Shown: one piece after another, positions 36,447-44,929 of the stretch
Numbering within the stretch: the stretch's first letter is position 1
Layout of the letters: each line of letters begins with the position of its first letter
Source of the DNA: Saprospiraceae bacterium
GTDB taxonomy: Bacteria > Bacteroidota > Bacteroidia > Chitinophagales > Saprospiraceae
Assembly (NCBI GenBank): GCA_028279185.1
Contig: JANQSS010000101.1
Coordinates: 44,552 to 108,551 of the forward strand
Length of the DNA stretch: 64,000 nucleotides
Reading direction: 5' to 3'
Translations under genes and position numbers: made by a program
The notes under the pieces: generated by a model
Database searches by the model: none
Told to the model about the DNA's origin: nothing
Seen by the model: the letters and a program-made list of their open reading frames with translations, nothing else

Positions 36447-38879
36447 TCATCTAATCAAGGTCACGTCTCCAGTGAACGTTCTGGATCCTGTTTCCGGCAA
36501 TGCAATTTTAATGATATATACGTAGACATCAGATGGAGCTTCATCCCCACCTTGTCTACCGTTCCATCCTGTCTCATTGGAATCGTTGTCATAAACCTTT
36601 TGACCCCAGCGATTCCAAACTTTAAAGTCTTCAATGAATTCAGCAGGAATCGGATCACGCAATTCCGTATCGTCTAGTGGTTGAAAACGTCTGTTTTTTT
36701 CATTGTTATCCGATGGCATAAAGACATTGGGAATAAACACATTTGGTAATTGTCCTATTAAAACCAAACAATCACCTTCAGCGCAACCGCCCGAATTTGT
36801 TATAGTGTCACAAAGAATATTTTCTCCTGCTTGCAGTGTTAAGGTCACCAATTCGGATGTTTCACTTAATGGCGAACCATTCAATGTCCAATTGTGTGTG
36901 TTAGCAGCCGGATTTACAAAACCTTCGACAGTAACATCGGTCTCAATTGGAAAGTCCACGCGATTAGAGTCAGGCTCTACTGTAAACAGCGTCAAATTGT
37001 CTTCTGCAGGCGTATTGATACGGCGATTTTCGGAATTAATAATGCAACCGTTTTCATCCACTACCTGGACCATGACTGTTGCGCCACCAATTGGAATATC
37101 CAAGGCTGTTGGCGTCGCCGAGTTCGGATCGTCAAATGATACCTGATTACTCGTCCATGTGTAAGAAACATAGTCAGACGCCACAGATAGAGGTGCGTCG
37201 TCACCAGGACAAACCGTCACTAAATTTATAATTGGAATTACTACTGGAATGGGACTCACCGTAGCAGAACCTTGTGCAGGACATCCGTCAGCATCCATGG
37301 CAGTCACCTGGACGACAGTACCACCTACCGGAATATCGCTAAGTATTGGGTTTACCGCTTGATCATTGTCGAAAGAACCTCCGTTTGAAGACATCCAGTT
37401 ATAACCAGTTAATTCGGGCAATCCAAAAAATTGTACATCGTCGACACCACAAATCATTGTATCATTCAATGGAATTGGGATGGTGGTAATCGAAAAATTG
37501 GCTACACCACTGGCCGTACAACACCCGTCTTTTATTCCCATCACACTGATCATAAAACTTCCAGTCGCGGAGCCATCTACGCTCACTGTCACACGAGGTG
37601 TGTTGGGGCAATCGTCACAATTCAAGCTTGCACCCATACCTTGAAGCATCCAGGTGTAATCCGTAAATCCGGGTAAGTAGGCTGTATCGATATAAACTTC
37701 GAATTGATCTCCTGGACAAACTTTTGCGGGAACACCAAGTAATATTGGTATGGTGTCCACAACAAAAATAGTATGTGTATCTACCTCAATGCATGCATGA
37801 TTTGTTGTCGTCCGCGTGTATAGCTGAGTGGCTCCATTTGACAATTGTAAGGCGACGTTCAGATTGGTATCCGCACCGACGATATCACCGCGAGGCGTCC
37901 ACAAGTATTCGACATCAGGGTAGCATGCGAGGTCAGGTGCATTGGTGACCATGGTAACCGTTACCCCCGGACAATATTTAGCGCATTCCAATGCCGGGAT
38001 AACAGAAATCTCAAATTCTGGCAAAGAGTCAACGCGCACAAGAACAGTATCATGGAGTATACATCCATTGTCAAATGTCTGCGACGCGTATACAAAGGTT
38101 GAAAAGTCGGCATCGAAAGATGTAGTCGGGCCAGTTAATGAACTTAATGTATCTCGTGAGGCAGACCACATGATTTCAGCGGGATCACCTGAAGTGGTTG
38201 CTGCCAGGGTAACCAATAATTGATCCTTACACAACTCAACGGTATCGGTGGACTCACCGAGATAGGTTATATCCAGATCGGCATCCAACACTTTAAATTC
38301 GATGGTACGCATGGTTTGACACAACCCATCACGACTGGTCACGGTCACGGTATATGAGTAGTCTTCGCGAGCGTCCGGAGTAAATATTGGATTACTCAAT
38401 GTATCACTATCCAGAAGTTCATTGGGTTCCCAATCGTATATGGCATCAGGTCCTTGCGACATTCCAAACTGAAAGGGCCTCCGGCCACAAATGGTATCAC
38501 CGATAGCGTCCAAATAAGAAAGATCAGGAATGCTTGTAACGCTTAAGAAAACCTCTTGGGTTGTTGTACAAGTCCCATCGATCGTACTGAATACTTCCAC
38601 AAAAACACTTTTCGAAGTAGAAAGGTAGCTGGTTGGATCCGCAATTAAAGATGTCATGCCAGCATCTTCAAACCATCGAAAACCCATATTAGGCAGTATT
38701 ACTACGACTTCATCTTGCGCTGATGTTAAGTCAAACGTGCTTACTCCGCTGCCAAACGCATCCTCACAAGCCGACAACGTCGCCGAATTTGTGCTGAATG
38801 TGTCCACCTTAAAGGCACTGGCGAACGCCGCAGCAGACAAAATCATGAGAAGTGATGTCAGTATGGAAATTTTCTTCAT
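36447..38879 (-). CDS. T9SS type B (gliding motility-associated C-terminal domain) surface protein
   Basis: The 810-residue secreted protein has a signal peptide (about 1-22), several PKD/Ig-like beta-sandwich modules of about 80-90 residues with Cys pairs, and a C-terminal type B sorting domain (about 715-810): IPNVFMPSDNNEKNRRF, FKVWNRWGQKVYDN, GWNGRQGG, VYVYIIKI and TGDVTLIR. Such proteins are exported by T9SS and act as adhesins or extracellular matrix parts; no enzymatic domain is seen. It stands alone between the TonB receptor and the photolyase. Confidence 0.9.
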   Translation of the reverse strand: MKKISILTSLLMILSAAAFASAFKVDTFSTNSATLSACEDAFGSGVSTFDLTSAQDEVVVILPNMGFRWFEDAGMTSLIADPTSYLSTSKSVFVEVFSTIDGTCTTTQEVFLSVTSIPDLSYLDAIGDTICGRRPFQFGMSQGPDAIYDWEPNELLDSDTLSNPIFTPDAREDYSYTVTVTSRDGLCQTMRTIEFKVLDADLDITYLGESTDTVELCKDQLLVTLAATTSGDPAEIMWSASRDTLSSLTGPTTSFDADFSTFVYASQTFDNGCILHDTVLVRVDSLPEFEISVIPALECAKYCPGVTVTMVTNAPDLACYPDVEYLWTPRGDIVGADTNLNVALQLSNGATQLYTRTTTNHACIEVDTHTIFVVDTIPILLGVPAKVCPGDQFEVYIDTAYLPGFTDYTWMLQGMGASLNCDDCPNTPRVTVSVDGSATGSFMISVMGIKDGCCTASGVANFSITTIPIPLNDTMICGVDDVQFFGLPELTGYNWMSSNGGSFDNDQAVNPILSDIPVGGTVVQVTAMDADGCPAQGSATVSPIPVVIPIINLVTVCPGDDAPLSVASDYVSYTWTSNQVSFDDPNSATPTALDIPIGGATVMVQVVDENGCIINSENRRINTPAEDNLTLFTVEPDSNRVDFPIETDVTVEGFVNPAANTHNWTLNGSPLSETSELVTLTLQAGENILCDTITNSGGCAEGDCLVLIGQLPNVFIPNVFMPSDNNEKNRRFQPLDDTELRDPIPAEFIEDFKVWNRWGQKVYDNDSNETGWNGRQGGDEAPSDVYVYIIKIALPETGSRTFTGDVTLIR

Positions 38880-39013
38880 TACTTTCTATTTACTCCAACG
38901 TGCAAGATAGGTCTTCAAGACGTTAAATATGGTTTTTTGTAATATGAATTTGAATCTTTCTACACAGTTTTAACGAAATTTGATAGGCAATTCATTAAAG
39001 CAAATATGAATTT

Positions 39014-40258
39014 ATGACTAAAACCCGTGGAATTGTTTGGTTTCGCAGTGATTTGCGTCTGCACGACAATGAAGCCTTGACAGAAGCCATTAGTGCTTGT
39101 GACGAAATATTGCCGGTATACATATTTGATGATCGACTGTTTGCTGGAAAGACAGAGTTTGGGTTTGACAAAATAGCAGGCCCGCGAACGCAGTTTATTA
39201 TTGAATCTGTGATTAATTTGAGACAGCAATTATTGGATGCTGGCAGTCAATTGCTTGTCCTTCGTGGTAATACAGAAGAACTATTGATAGAACTTGCCAG
39301 AATGTATAGAACCAAATGGTTGTTTTGTAATCGAGAACGAACCCGAGAGGAAGTTCGAATTCAAGATGCCGTCGAACATGGCTTGTGGGCTATAGGCCAA
39401 GAAATGCGTTATTCTCGGGGTAAAATGCTTCTATATACGGCGGATTTACCCTTCCCGGTTACGCATACACCGGATCGTTTTTCCATATTCAAAAAAGAAG
39501 TCTCTTACATTTCTATTAGAAAACCCATAGATTCTCCGTCCCATATAAATACGATTGATGTAGCAATTGGTTATGGAGCCATACCTAGTTTGGAAGATTT
39601 TGGGAAGGGCACTATATTGGAAATGAATTATAATGGGGGGGAATCGGAAGGTCGATTACAGCTGGAAAAATTTATCGAATCGCTAAGCTCAGACAATACG
39701 GACTCGGTTGTTCTGTCTCCTTGGATTTCTCACGGATGTCTATCGCCGAAATTCATAGATCATGAGTTAAAACAGTTGGATCAACGTGGCCTACAAGCTA
39801 TGACTCAAACCTATAATATTCACCTGCTGAGGCGAGATCACTTTAGATTTATTGGAAAGAAATTTGGTGATCAAATTTTTCATCGATCTGGGATTCAAAG
39901 AGCGAAGGTATCACGTCGACGTGATCCGAATGTTATCAAAACATGGTGCTCTGGTATGACAGGGCAGCCCTTGGTTGATGCCGCCATGCGGGCATTGGTG
40001 TCTACAGGCTATATACCGTATCGATTGCGTGTTTTGGTGGGATCATACTTTATCCATGACCTAAAACAAGACTGGCTGGTGGGTGCACAATTTTTTGAAT
40101 CGCATCTGATCGACTATGACCCCTGTAGTAATTATGGAAACTGGAATAGACTTGCTGGAGTGGGACCTGTAAAACGTGAAGAAGTCCAGCTAAATTTGGA
40201 ACATCAAACCAAAGTGCTCGATCCCAATGGCGCCTTTATTGCACGCTGGCTTGACTAG
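39014..40258 (+). CDS. cryptochrome/DNA photolyase, CRY-DASH-like, short C-terminus
   Basis: FAD-dependent photolyase-family protein of 414 residues. The N-terminal Rossmann domain begins RGIVWFRSDLRLHDNEAL; the FAD-binding helical domain contains GQPLVDAAMRAL, RLRVLVGSYFIHDL, and YDPCSNYGNWNRLAGVG. The 'DYDPCSNYGNW' text fits the DASH branch, which acts on single-stranded or looped cyclobutane dimers. The frame ends RWLD, where relatives usually continue some 20-40 residues ('RWLPEL...'). Reading past the TAG in the same frame does not recover that tail. Confidence 0.92.
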   Translation: MTKTRGIVWFRSDLRLHDNEALTEAISACDEILPVYIFDDRLFAGKTEFGFDKIAGPRTQFIIESVINLRQQLLDAGSQLLVLRGNTEELLIELARMYRTKWLFCNRERTREEVRIQDAVEHGLWAIGQEMRYSRGKMLLYTADLPFPVTHTPDRFSIFKKEVSYISIRKPIDSPSHINTIDVAIGYGAIPSLEDFGKGTILEMNYNGGESEGRLQLEKFIESLSSDNTDSVVLSPWISHGCLSPKFIDHELKQLDQRGLQAMTQTYNIHLLRRDHFRFIGKKFGDQIFHRSGIQRAKVSRRRDPNVIKTWCSGMTGQPLVDAAMRALVSTGYIPYRLRVLVGSYFIHDLKQDWLVGAQFFESHLIDYDPCSNYGNWNRLAGVGPVKREEVQLNLEHQTKVLDPNGAFIARWLD

Positions 40259-40294
40259 TATGAGCTACACGCATCAATAGAGTTAAAAAAAATA

Positions 40295-40316
40295 CCGCAA
40301 AGCGAGCACTTTGCGG
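40295..40316 (+). terminator. hairpin downstream of the photolyase gene
   Basis: A perfect 8-bp stem CCGCAAAG/CTTTGCGG with a 6-base loop is preceded by a run of A and followed by CATTTG. The A-run makes it a better terminator for minus-strand transcription, but it may serve the photolyase gene too. Confidence 0.55.
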
Positions 40317-40317
40317 C

Positions 40318-40433
40318 ATTTGATTGGACGGAATAGTTCGTCTAATATAATTATTGCCTTGCCATATCCGTTGTCCCATGAAGGGGAGATGCGAAAACAT
40401 CTTTTCGCGTATTAGACGAACTGTCAATCAAAT
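40318..40433. repeat. nested inverted repeats, candidate structured RNA or small element
   Basis: Outer arms ATTTGATTG (40318-40326) and CAATCAAAT (40425-40433) enclose perfect 13-bp arms AGTTCGTCTAATA (40335-40347) and TATTAGACGAACT (40410-40422). Inside, GCGAAAA-CATC-TTTTCGC (40391-40408) makes a 7-bp hairpin right next to the inner stem, and TCCC/GGGA near 40374-40387 a small one. No coding frame crosses it. It could be an RNA of about 116 bases or a palindromic mobile element; strand is unknown. Confidence 0.5.
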
Positions 40434-40616
40434 GTAATCTAATAAAAATACGCAATTACGTCATTTATACTTGGTAAGTAGCGGTTTATATAAATTCATG
40501 GGAGATGTATACGTGATTCGTGCATTTCTGATGAATTCTTCGCACCTTTAAGTAGCAATTATTGATCGGATATCCATTTCATCTGAAAACAACCTTTGAA
40601 ACCTAGTATTTGAATA

Positions 40617-41675
40617 ATGGCGGAGTGGCGCACACAGGGGATAAAATCCATCGCGTGGATTGCAGACAATAAAAATCGTATTTGGCTGCATTTTGCATTT
40701 TGGATTTTTTTGTATATCGATGAGTTGCTGGCGGTTTTCGGCTGGACAAACTTACCGGGTGTCAATGCATTCACATTAGTGTTTTTCCTTTTTATTGATA
40801 TGTGCACGGTCTATTTTAATCTTTATGTGCTCGTGCCGGCATATTTATTGACGAATAGACTTTTCTTTTTTGTGGCATTTTCTGTGATTAGTATTATTAT
40901 TAATATTGAATTACTTTTTCTATTGCGATTTGAATTGGCCTGTGTCGATTGTCATCTATTTGAAAATGAGTCTGTCGTCAATCAATTAATCGCGGATTTT
41001 GCCTCGACTTCTTTTGTTGTTGGTGCGGCTATCGGCGCTAATATTATGCGGCGCTTTGTCCGAAGTCAAATTAAAGTACGAAAACTCGAGACTGACAAGT
41101 TGGAGTCGGAGTTGAATTTTTTGAAAACGCAAATTAACCCACATTTACTTTTTAATTCATTAAACAATATTTACGTACAGACTCGAAAGCGTCCGGCTGA
41201 AGCGGGTGAATCGGTCCTTTTGCTTTCAGACTTAATGCGGTACCAACTCTACGATTGTGCTAAAGAGAAAGTCAATTTATCCGATGAAATAGAGTATCTC
41301 AAAAACTATTTGCGATTAGATAAACTGAGAAAAAGTAATACGGAAGTGCAATTTCAAGTAGAGGGAGACCCAAAACATATTAAAATTGCCCCGTTCTTAT
41401 TCATTCCATTTGTGGAAAATGCTGTTACGCATGGAATCAGCTCCAGTGACCAATCGTATATATCGATAGATTTTGATGTTGACGGACAAAACATTGATTT
41501 TAGTATATCAAATAGCAAACCAAGACTACCAAATAAAAAATTAAATGGTGGCATCGGATTGGCGAACGTCAAGAGACGTCTGGAATTGCTCTATCCAAAC
41601 ATGCACAATTTGAAAATAGAAAATAAAAAGGAGAAATTTGACGTTTCACTTTCTATTAACTTGCAACCCAACTAA
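40617..41675 (+). CDS. LytS/YehU-type sensor histidine kinase
   Basis: The 352-residue membrane sensor has four hydrophobic segments (about 24-40, 50-75, 82-104 and 128-142) and a PF06580-type His kinase domain. The phospho-acceptor His is H176 in KTQINPHLLFNSLNNI; the N-box is FIPFVENAVTHGI and the G-box GGIGLANVKRRLELLYP. It passes phosphate to the LytTR regulator encoded 23 bases downstream. The signal sensed is unknown because the input region is only membrane helices. Confidence 0.94.
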   Translation: MAEWRTQGIKSIAWIADNKNRIWLHFAFWIFLYIDELLAVFGWTNLPGVNAFTLVFFLFIDMCTVYFNLYVLVPAYLLTNRLFFFVAFSVISIIINIELLFLLRFELACVDCHLFENESVVNQLIADFASTSFVVGAAIGANIMRRFVRSQIKVRKLETDKLESELNFLKTQINPHLLFNSLNNIYVQTRKRPAEAGESVLLLSDLMRYQLYDCAKEKVNLSDEIEYLKNYLRLDKLRKSNTEVQFQVEGDPKHIKIAPFLFIPFVENAVTHGISSSDQSYISIDFDVDGQNIDFSISNSKPRLPNKKLNGGIGLANVKRRLELLYPNMHNLKIENKKEKFDVSLSINLQPN

Positions 41676-41698
41676 GTACAATATAAAATCAAGAAATT

Positions 41699-42430
41699 AT
41701 GAAATGCATCATTGTTGACGACGAACCTTTAGCCCGAGAAGGTATGGAATTGAATGTCCAGGAGATGGACTTCTTAGAACTCAAAGGCCAATTTGGCGAC
41801 GCTATAAGTGCGTATAACTATCTAATGGAAAACGAGGTGGATCTCATGTTTCTTGATATTCAAATGCCCGGCGAAATGACTGGACTTGATTTGGTAAAGG
41901 CATTGAAAAACCCCCCGTTGGTGATATTCACTACAGCATATCCTGAATATGCGGTCGAAGGATTTGAGTTGGATGTTGTTGATTACTTAGTTAAACCAAT
42001 CCGTATGCAGCGATTTATCCAGGCGGTTAACAAAGCCAAGGAAAAATTTGAATCGGAACATGCTGAAGTGCTATCAGATGATGATGGTAATTACATCTAT
42101 ATTAAGGCCGATCGAAAGTTTGTCCGATTGAAACTAGATGACATCCTCTATATAAAAGGTATGAAAGATTACGTGATGGTCTATACGAAAAATAGCCGTT
42201 ACATGACTGCTATGAACATCAAGACCATATTTAATCAACTCGAACACCCATCATTTGTTCGCATCAGTAAATCGTACATTATAAACGCTGATTATATCAA
42301 AGAAGTCAATCAGAACGGTGTCATGATTGGCGATGAAGAAATTCCACTCGGTAAAACTTACAAAGAAGAATTCATAGATAAATTTATAAAAGGACGGTTG
42401 ATACAGCGTAAAACTACCAAAGCTTCTTAA
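41699..42430 (+). CDS. LytTR-family response regulator
   Basis: The 243-residue regulator has a receiver domain (1-120) with acidic pocket D7/D8, phospho-acceptor D53 in LMFLDIQMPG, and the Lys of YLVKP. A LytTR DNA-binding domain follows (about 140-235: KFVRLKLDDILYIKGMKDY and FVRISKSYIINADYI). It is the cognate partner of the upstream kinase and should control transcription of target promoters, which are not identified here. Confidence 0.95.
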   Translation: MKCIIVDDEPLAREGMELNVQEMDFLELKGQFGDAISAYNYLMENEVDLMFLDIQMPGEMTGLDLVKALKNPPLVIFTTAYPEYAVEGFELDVVDYLVKPIRMQRFIQAVNKAKEKFESEHAEVLSDDDGNYIYIKADRKFVRLKLDDILYIKGMKDYVMVYTKNSRYMTAMNIKTIFNQLEHPSFVRISKSYIINADYIKEVNQNGVMIGDEEIPLGKTYKEEFIDKFIKGRLIQRKTTKAS

Positions 42431-42557
42431 TACGAAAAGAATACTTCACGCGTTTTAATTATCCCTACCGTCTTAAACCTTGTAAACGCAGCACCTCTCG
42501 CTGATTGGATTTGAATTCGTCCATCTGTACTAAATCATGTGGTATGGATCCATCTTG

Positions 42558-42565
42558 TATATTTG
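42558..42565 (+). promoter_or_regulatory. -7 box immediately before the 52-residue membrane protein
   Basis: TATATTTG is a full consensus match; the ATG starts 7 bases after the final G. The sequence from the box into the start codon (TATATTTGCAAGTGATG) is nearly the same as at lepA (TATATTTGCAAGTTATG). Confidence 0.6.
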
Positions 42566-42571
42566 CAAGTG

Positions 42572-42730
42572 ATGAAAAAGGATAAATCACAAAAGGAAAA
42601 AGAGGATGAAATGGAATATATCGGGAACATGTGGGGCTGGAAGTTCTCCTACATTTCACTTGGTATTATTATCTTCTTTTTTATCCTCTACATCATCAGT
42701 GAATACCTGCATGGCGATGGACTTGGATAA
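42572..42730 (+). CDS. 52-residue single-helix membrane protein
   Basis: The product begins with a charged stretch (KKDKSQKEKEDEMEYIG) followed by WGWKFSYISLGIIIFFF and one membrane helix (about 31-47), ending in EYLHGDGLG. The orderly charge-then-helix layout and the -7 box 7 bases before the ATG support a real gene despite the size. An in-frame ATG at 42539 lies before the promoter and is unlikely to be used. The function is unknown; dapF follows. Confidence 0.65.
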   Translation: MKKDKSQKEKEDEMEYIGNMWGWKFSYISLGIIIFFFILYIISEYLHGDGLG

Positions 42731-42804
42731 TATTCCATCAACTTTAATTTACTATTAGTATTTAATTCACATTTCGAGTGACTATACATTCGTTAATGAC
42801 ATCT

Positions 42805-43605
42805 ATGAAAATTAAGTTTTCAAAATATCACGGAGCAGGTAACGACTTTATAATGATTGATGGGCGAACATTAGAGCGTTCAATCCACGAGCAAGAAGTG
42901 GTTTTTTTATGCCATAGGCATTTTGGTATTGGAGCAGATGGTGTAATCGTAGTTATGCCGAGTCATGCACACGATTTTGAAATGAAGTATTACAATTCGG
43001 ATGGGAGCTATGGCGCCATGTGTTCCAATGGTTCGAGATGTGCAATTGAGTTTTCAAGGTCGATAGGCTATGTATTTGACACGGCAACATTTTCTTGCTG
43101 CGAAAAAGTTTATCAAGGCAAAATAAGAGCGAATGGTACGATTACAACGAGCTTTCCGGATGCAGTTGCAGGAACTTTAATCGATGAAGGGTATTTGGTT
43201 GATACTGGTGCACCGCATTACATTCTATTTTTGAAAAATTTTGTTGGACTTAATCCACAGGAAGCGGGACGAAGAATTCGCTATGATGAAAAATTTTCAC
43301 CAGCAGGCACTAACGTAAATTTTATTCATGTCGTAGATGAGAACTACCTGGAAATTATTACGTACGAACGAGGTGTCGAAGATTTGACATTGGCTTGCGG
43401 CACAGGAGCACTGGCGGCCGCAATTGCTCATATGCAGAAATCTAAATCATTCGGTAAACGCATCATCACGGTTGAGTCCGACGGGGGAGAGTTGGCCATA
43501 GAACTCTCTCGATCCGGTGATGCCTTTTTAGAATTAAATGTTATCGGTCCAGCCCGGCACGTTTTCTCAGCAGAAATAACTGTTCAAAAACTCGCGACGA
43601 GTTGA
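42805..43605 (+). CDS. dapF: diaminopimelate epimerase
   Basis: Cofactor-free enzyme of 266 residues that converts LL- to meso-diaminopimelate for lysine and peptidoglycan. The start KIKFSKYHGAGNDFIMID is diagnostic; the two catalytic Cys are in GAMCSNGSRCA and TLACGTGAL. ATG 42805 gives the standard N-terminus; ATGs at 42796 and upstream would add a few residues. Its 3' end overlaps the convergent TPR gene by 22 bases. Confidence 0.97.
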   Translation: MKIKFSKYHGAGNDFIMIDGRTLERSIHEQEVVFLCHRHFGIGADGVIVVMPSHAHDFEMKYYNSDGSYGAMCSNGSRCAIEFSRSIGYVFDTATFSCCEKVYQGKIRANGTITTSFPDAVAGTLIDEGYLVDTGAPHYILFLKNFVGLNPQEAGRRIRYDEKFSPAGTNVNFIHVVDENYLEIITYERGVEDLTLACGTGALAAAIAHMQKSKSFGKRIITVESDGGELAIELSRSGDAFLELNVIGPARHVFSAEITVQKLATS

Positions 43606-43904
43606 ACCAATTCCGACTCATTTTTTGAATCACCCAAGCTTTGTGCGAGTAAAATTCCTGCATGAGCCGTCTCCGTAGCCCGCGCTGGTTGGCCATCTTG
43701 TTGATAAGCGGCTGCCAGGTGATAATAAGCACCAATATATGATTTGTCAAGGGTGAGAACACGATGGTAGTGGTTAATCGCGGCTTCAATATCTCCCAAA
43801 GCTTCGTACTCCTTCGCTGCGGCAAATAGCAGAAATGTTTGGTCGCCGCCTTCATTCAACATAGCAAGTATGCGATTGAGTCGGTCTTGATGTACATTAC
43901 TCAT
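43584..43904 (-). CDS. small TPR protein
   Basis: The 106-residue soluble protein holds two or three tetratricopeptide repeats: LFAAAKEYEALGDIEAAINH and AYYHLAAAYQQDGQPARA have the W/L-G-Y-A-P-like spacing of TPR helices. ATG 43904 is preferred over 43919 by family appearance only. TPR proteins bind partner proteins; no partner is suggested by the neighbours. It overlaps the dapF 3' end in the convergent direction. Confidence 0.8.
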   Translation of the reverse strand: MSNVHQDRLNRILAMLNEGGDQTFLLFAAAKEYEALGDIEAAINHYHRVLTLDKSYIGAYYHLAAAYQQDGQPARATETAHAGILLAQSLGDSKNESELVQLVASF

Positions 43905-44103
43905 GCGGCCAAAGTACATAAATTCAGTAGAGATATCGGTATTGCAATATAAAGTAAAGGCGCTATGTCAGCGGAATATTGCAAAGATGGAAATGCCGGT
44001 TAGGAAGAAGTAGCGCCCACTTTTTGGGCGGAAATACGAGAATCATTATCCTACCACACGTGAATTGCCGCAATGGTGCGCATAAAAATTTAGTCTCGAA
44101 TCT

Positions 44104-44111
44104 TATCTTTG
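44104..44111 (+). promoter_or_regulatory. -7 promoter box of the etfB-etfA operon
   Basis: TATCTTTG is a full consensus match 55 bases before the etfB ATG. The leader holds an 8-bp hairpin (TTGACCCG with CGGGTTAA, one G-T pair, 44123-44147) that may affect translation or mRNA stability. Confidence 0.6.
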
Positions 44112-44165
44112 CACCCTTTTAATTGACCCGCTGTGTATTCGGGTTAAAGACAAAAAACGCTCTTT

Positions 44166-44906
44166 ATGAAAATTCTAGTCTGTATTTCCCGGACACCGGA
44201 AACGACTGCCAAAATTAGTTTCTCAGCTGATGGAAAATCTTTCGATGGCAGCGGGGTCTCCTTTATCATGAATCCATATGACGAATGGTATGCACTGGTT
44301 CGGGCTGTTGAGTTAAAAGAAAAACATGGGGGGACTGTTACCGTGATCCATGTCGGAACGGCAGAAAGTGATACCGTAATTCGCAAAGCACTGGCTATTG
44401 GAGCGGACGACGCCGTTCGGATTGATGCTGAGGCAAGAGATGCCTTTTTCGTTGCCAATCAAATTGGACATTTCGCAAAAGATCAGGCATTTGATGCCAT
44501 CTTATTAGGCAAGGAAACGATTGACTACAATGGAAATGAAGTTGGCGCCATGGTTGCTGAGTTACTCGACTTACCTTATATCTCTTATGCTAGTTCTTTA
44601 CAAGTTGATGACGGCACAGCAACAATAAAACGAGACATAGAAGGTGGGGTTGAGGTGGTGAAGGTTTCAGGTGCATTCGTTTTGAGCGCGGCAAAAGGAC
44701 TGGCTGAGCAACGTATTCCCAACATGCGCGGAATCATGATGGCTAAACGTAAACCGCTCCAGGTTTTGGACCCTATAGACGTTGACCAGCAGGTAACCGT
44801 GGAGGGCTTTTCGCTACCCGATGAAAAATCTGCCGTAAAAATGGTTGATCCTGAAAATATGGACGAACTCGTGCGGTTACTGCATGAGGAGGCGAAAGTT
44901 ATTTAA
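44166..44906 (+). CDS. etfB: electron transfer flavoprotein subunit beta
   Basis: The 246-residue beta subunit of ETF passes electrons from acyl-CoA dehydrogenases toward the quinone pool and binds AMP. The start KILVCISRTPETTAKI, the segment NPYDEWYALVRAVELKEKHGG and the C-terminal part with GLAEQRIPNMRGIMMAKRKP are typical of ETF beta/FixA. It is followed by etfA after 23 bases. Confidence 0.95.
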   Translation: MKILVCISRTPETTAKISFSADGKSFDGSGVSFIMNPYDEWYALVRAVELKEKHGGTVTVIHVGTAESDTVIRKALAIGADDAVRIDAEARDAFFVANQIGHFAKDQAFDAILLGKETIDYNGNEVGAMVAELLDLPYISYASSLQVDDGTATIKRDIEGGVEVVKVSGAFVLSAAKGLAEQRIPNMRGIMMAKRKPLQVLDPIDVDQQVTVEGFSLPDEKSAVKMVDPENMDELVRLLHEEAKVI

Positions 44907-44929
44907 TTAATGTATAAAAATATTTCATC

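Larger units (their letters stand above)
40259..40616. other. 358-base gap holding a terminator hairpin and nested inverted repeats
   Basis: No gene is supported. The stretch contains the terminator-like hairpin at 40295-40316 and the nested inverted repeats at 40318-40433, described separately. The remaining 180 bases before the histidine kinase are AT-rich and show no full -7 box. Confidence 0.7.

Noticed and set aside
44014..44030. CGCCCA/TGGGCG hairpin upstream of etfB
   Set aside because: Six-bp stem with T-rich loop but no T run after it and far from the etf promoter; too small to interpret.
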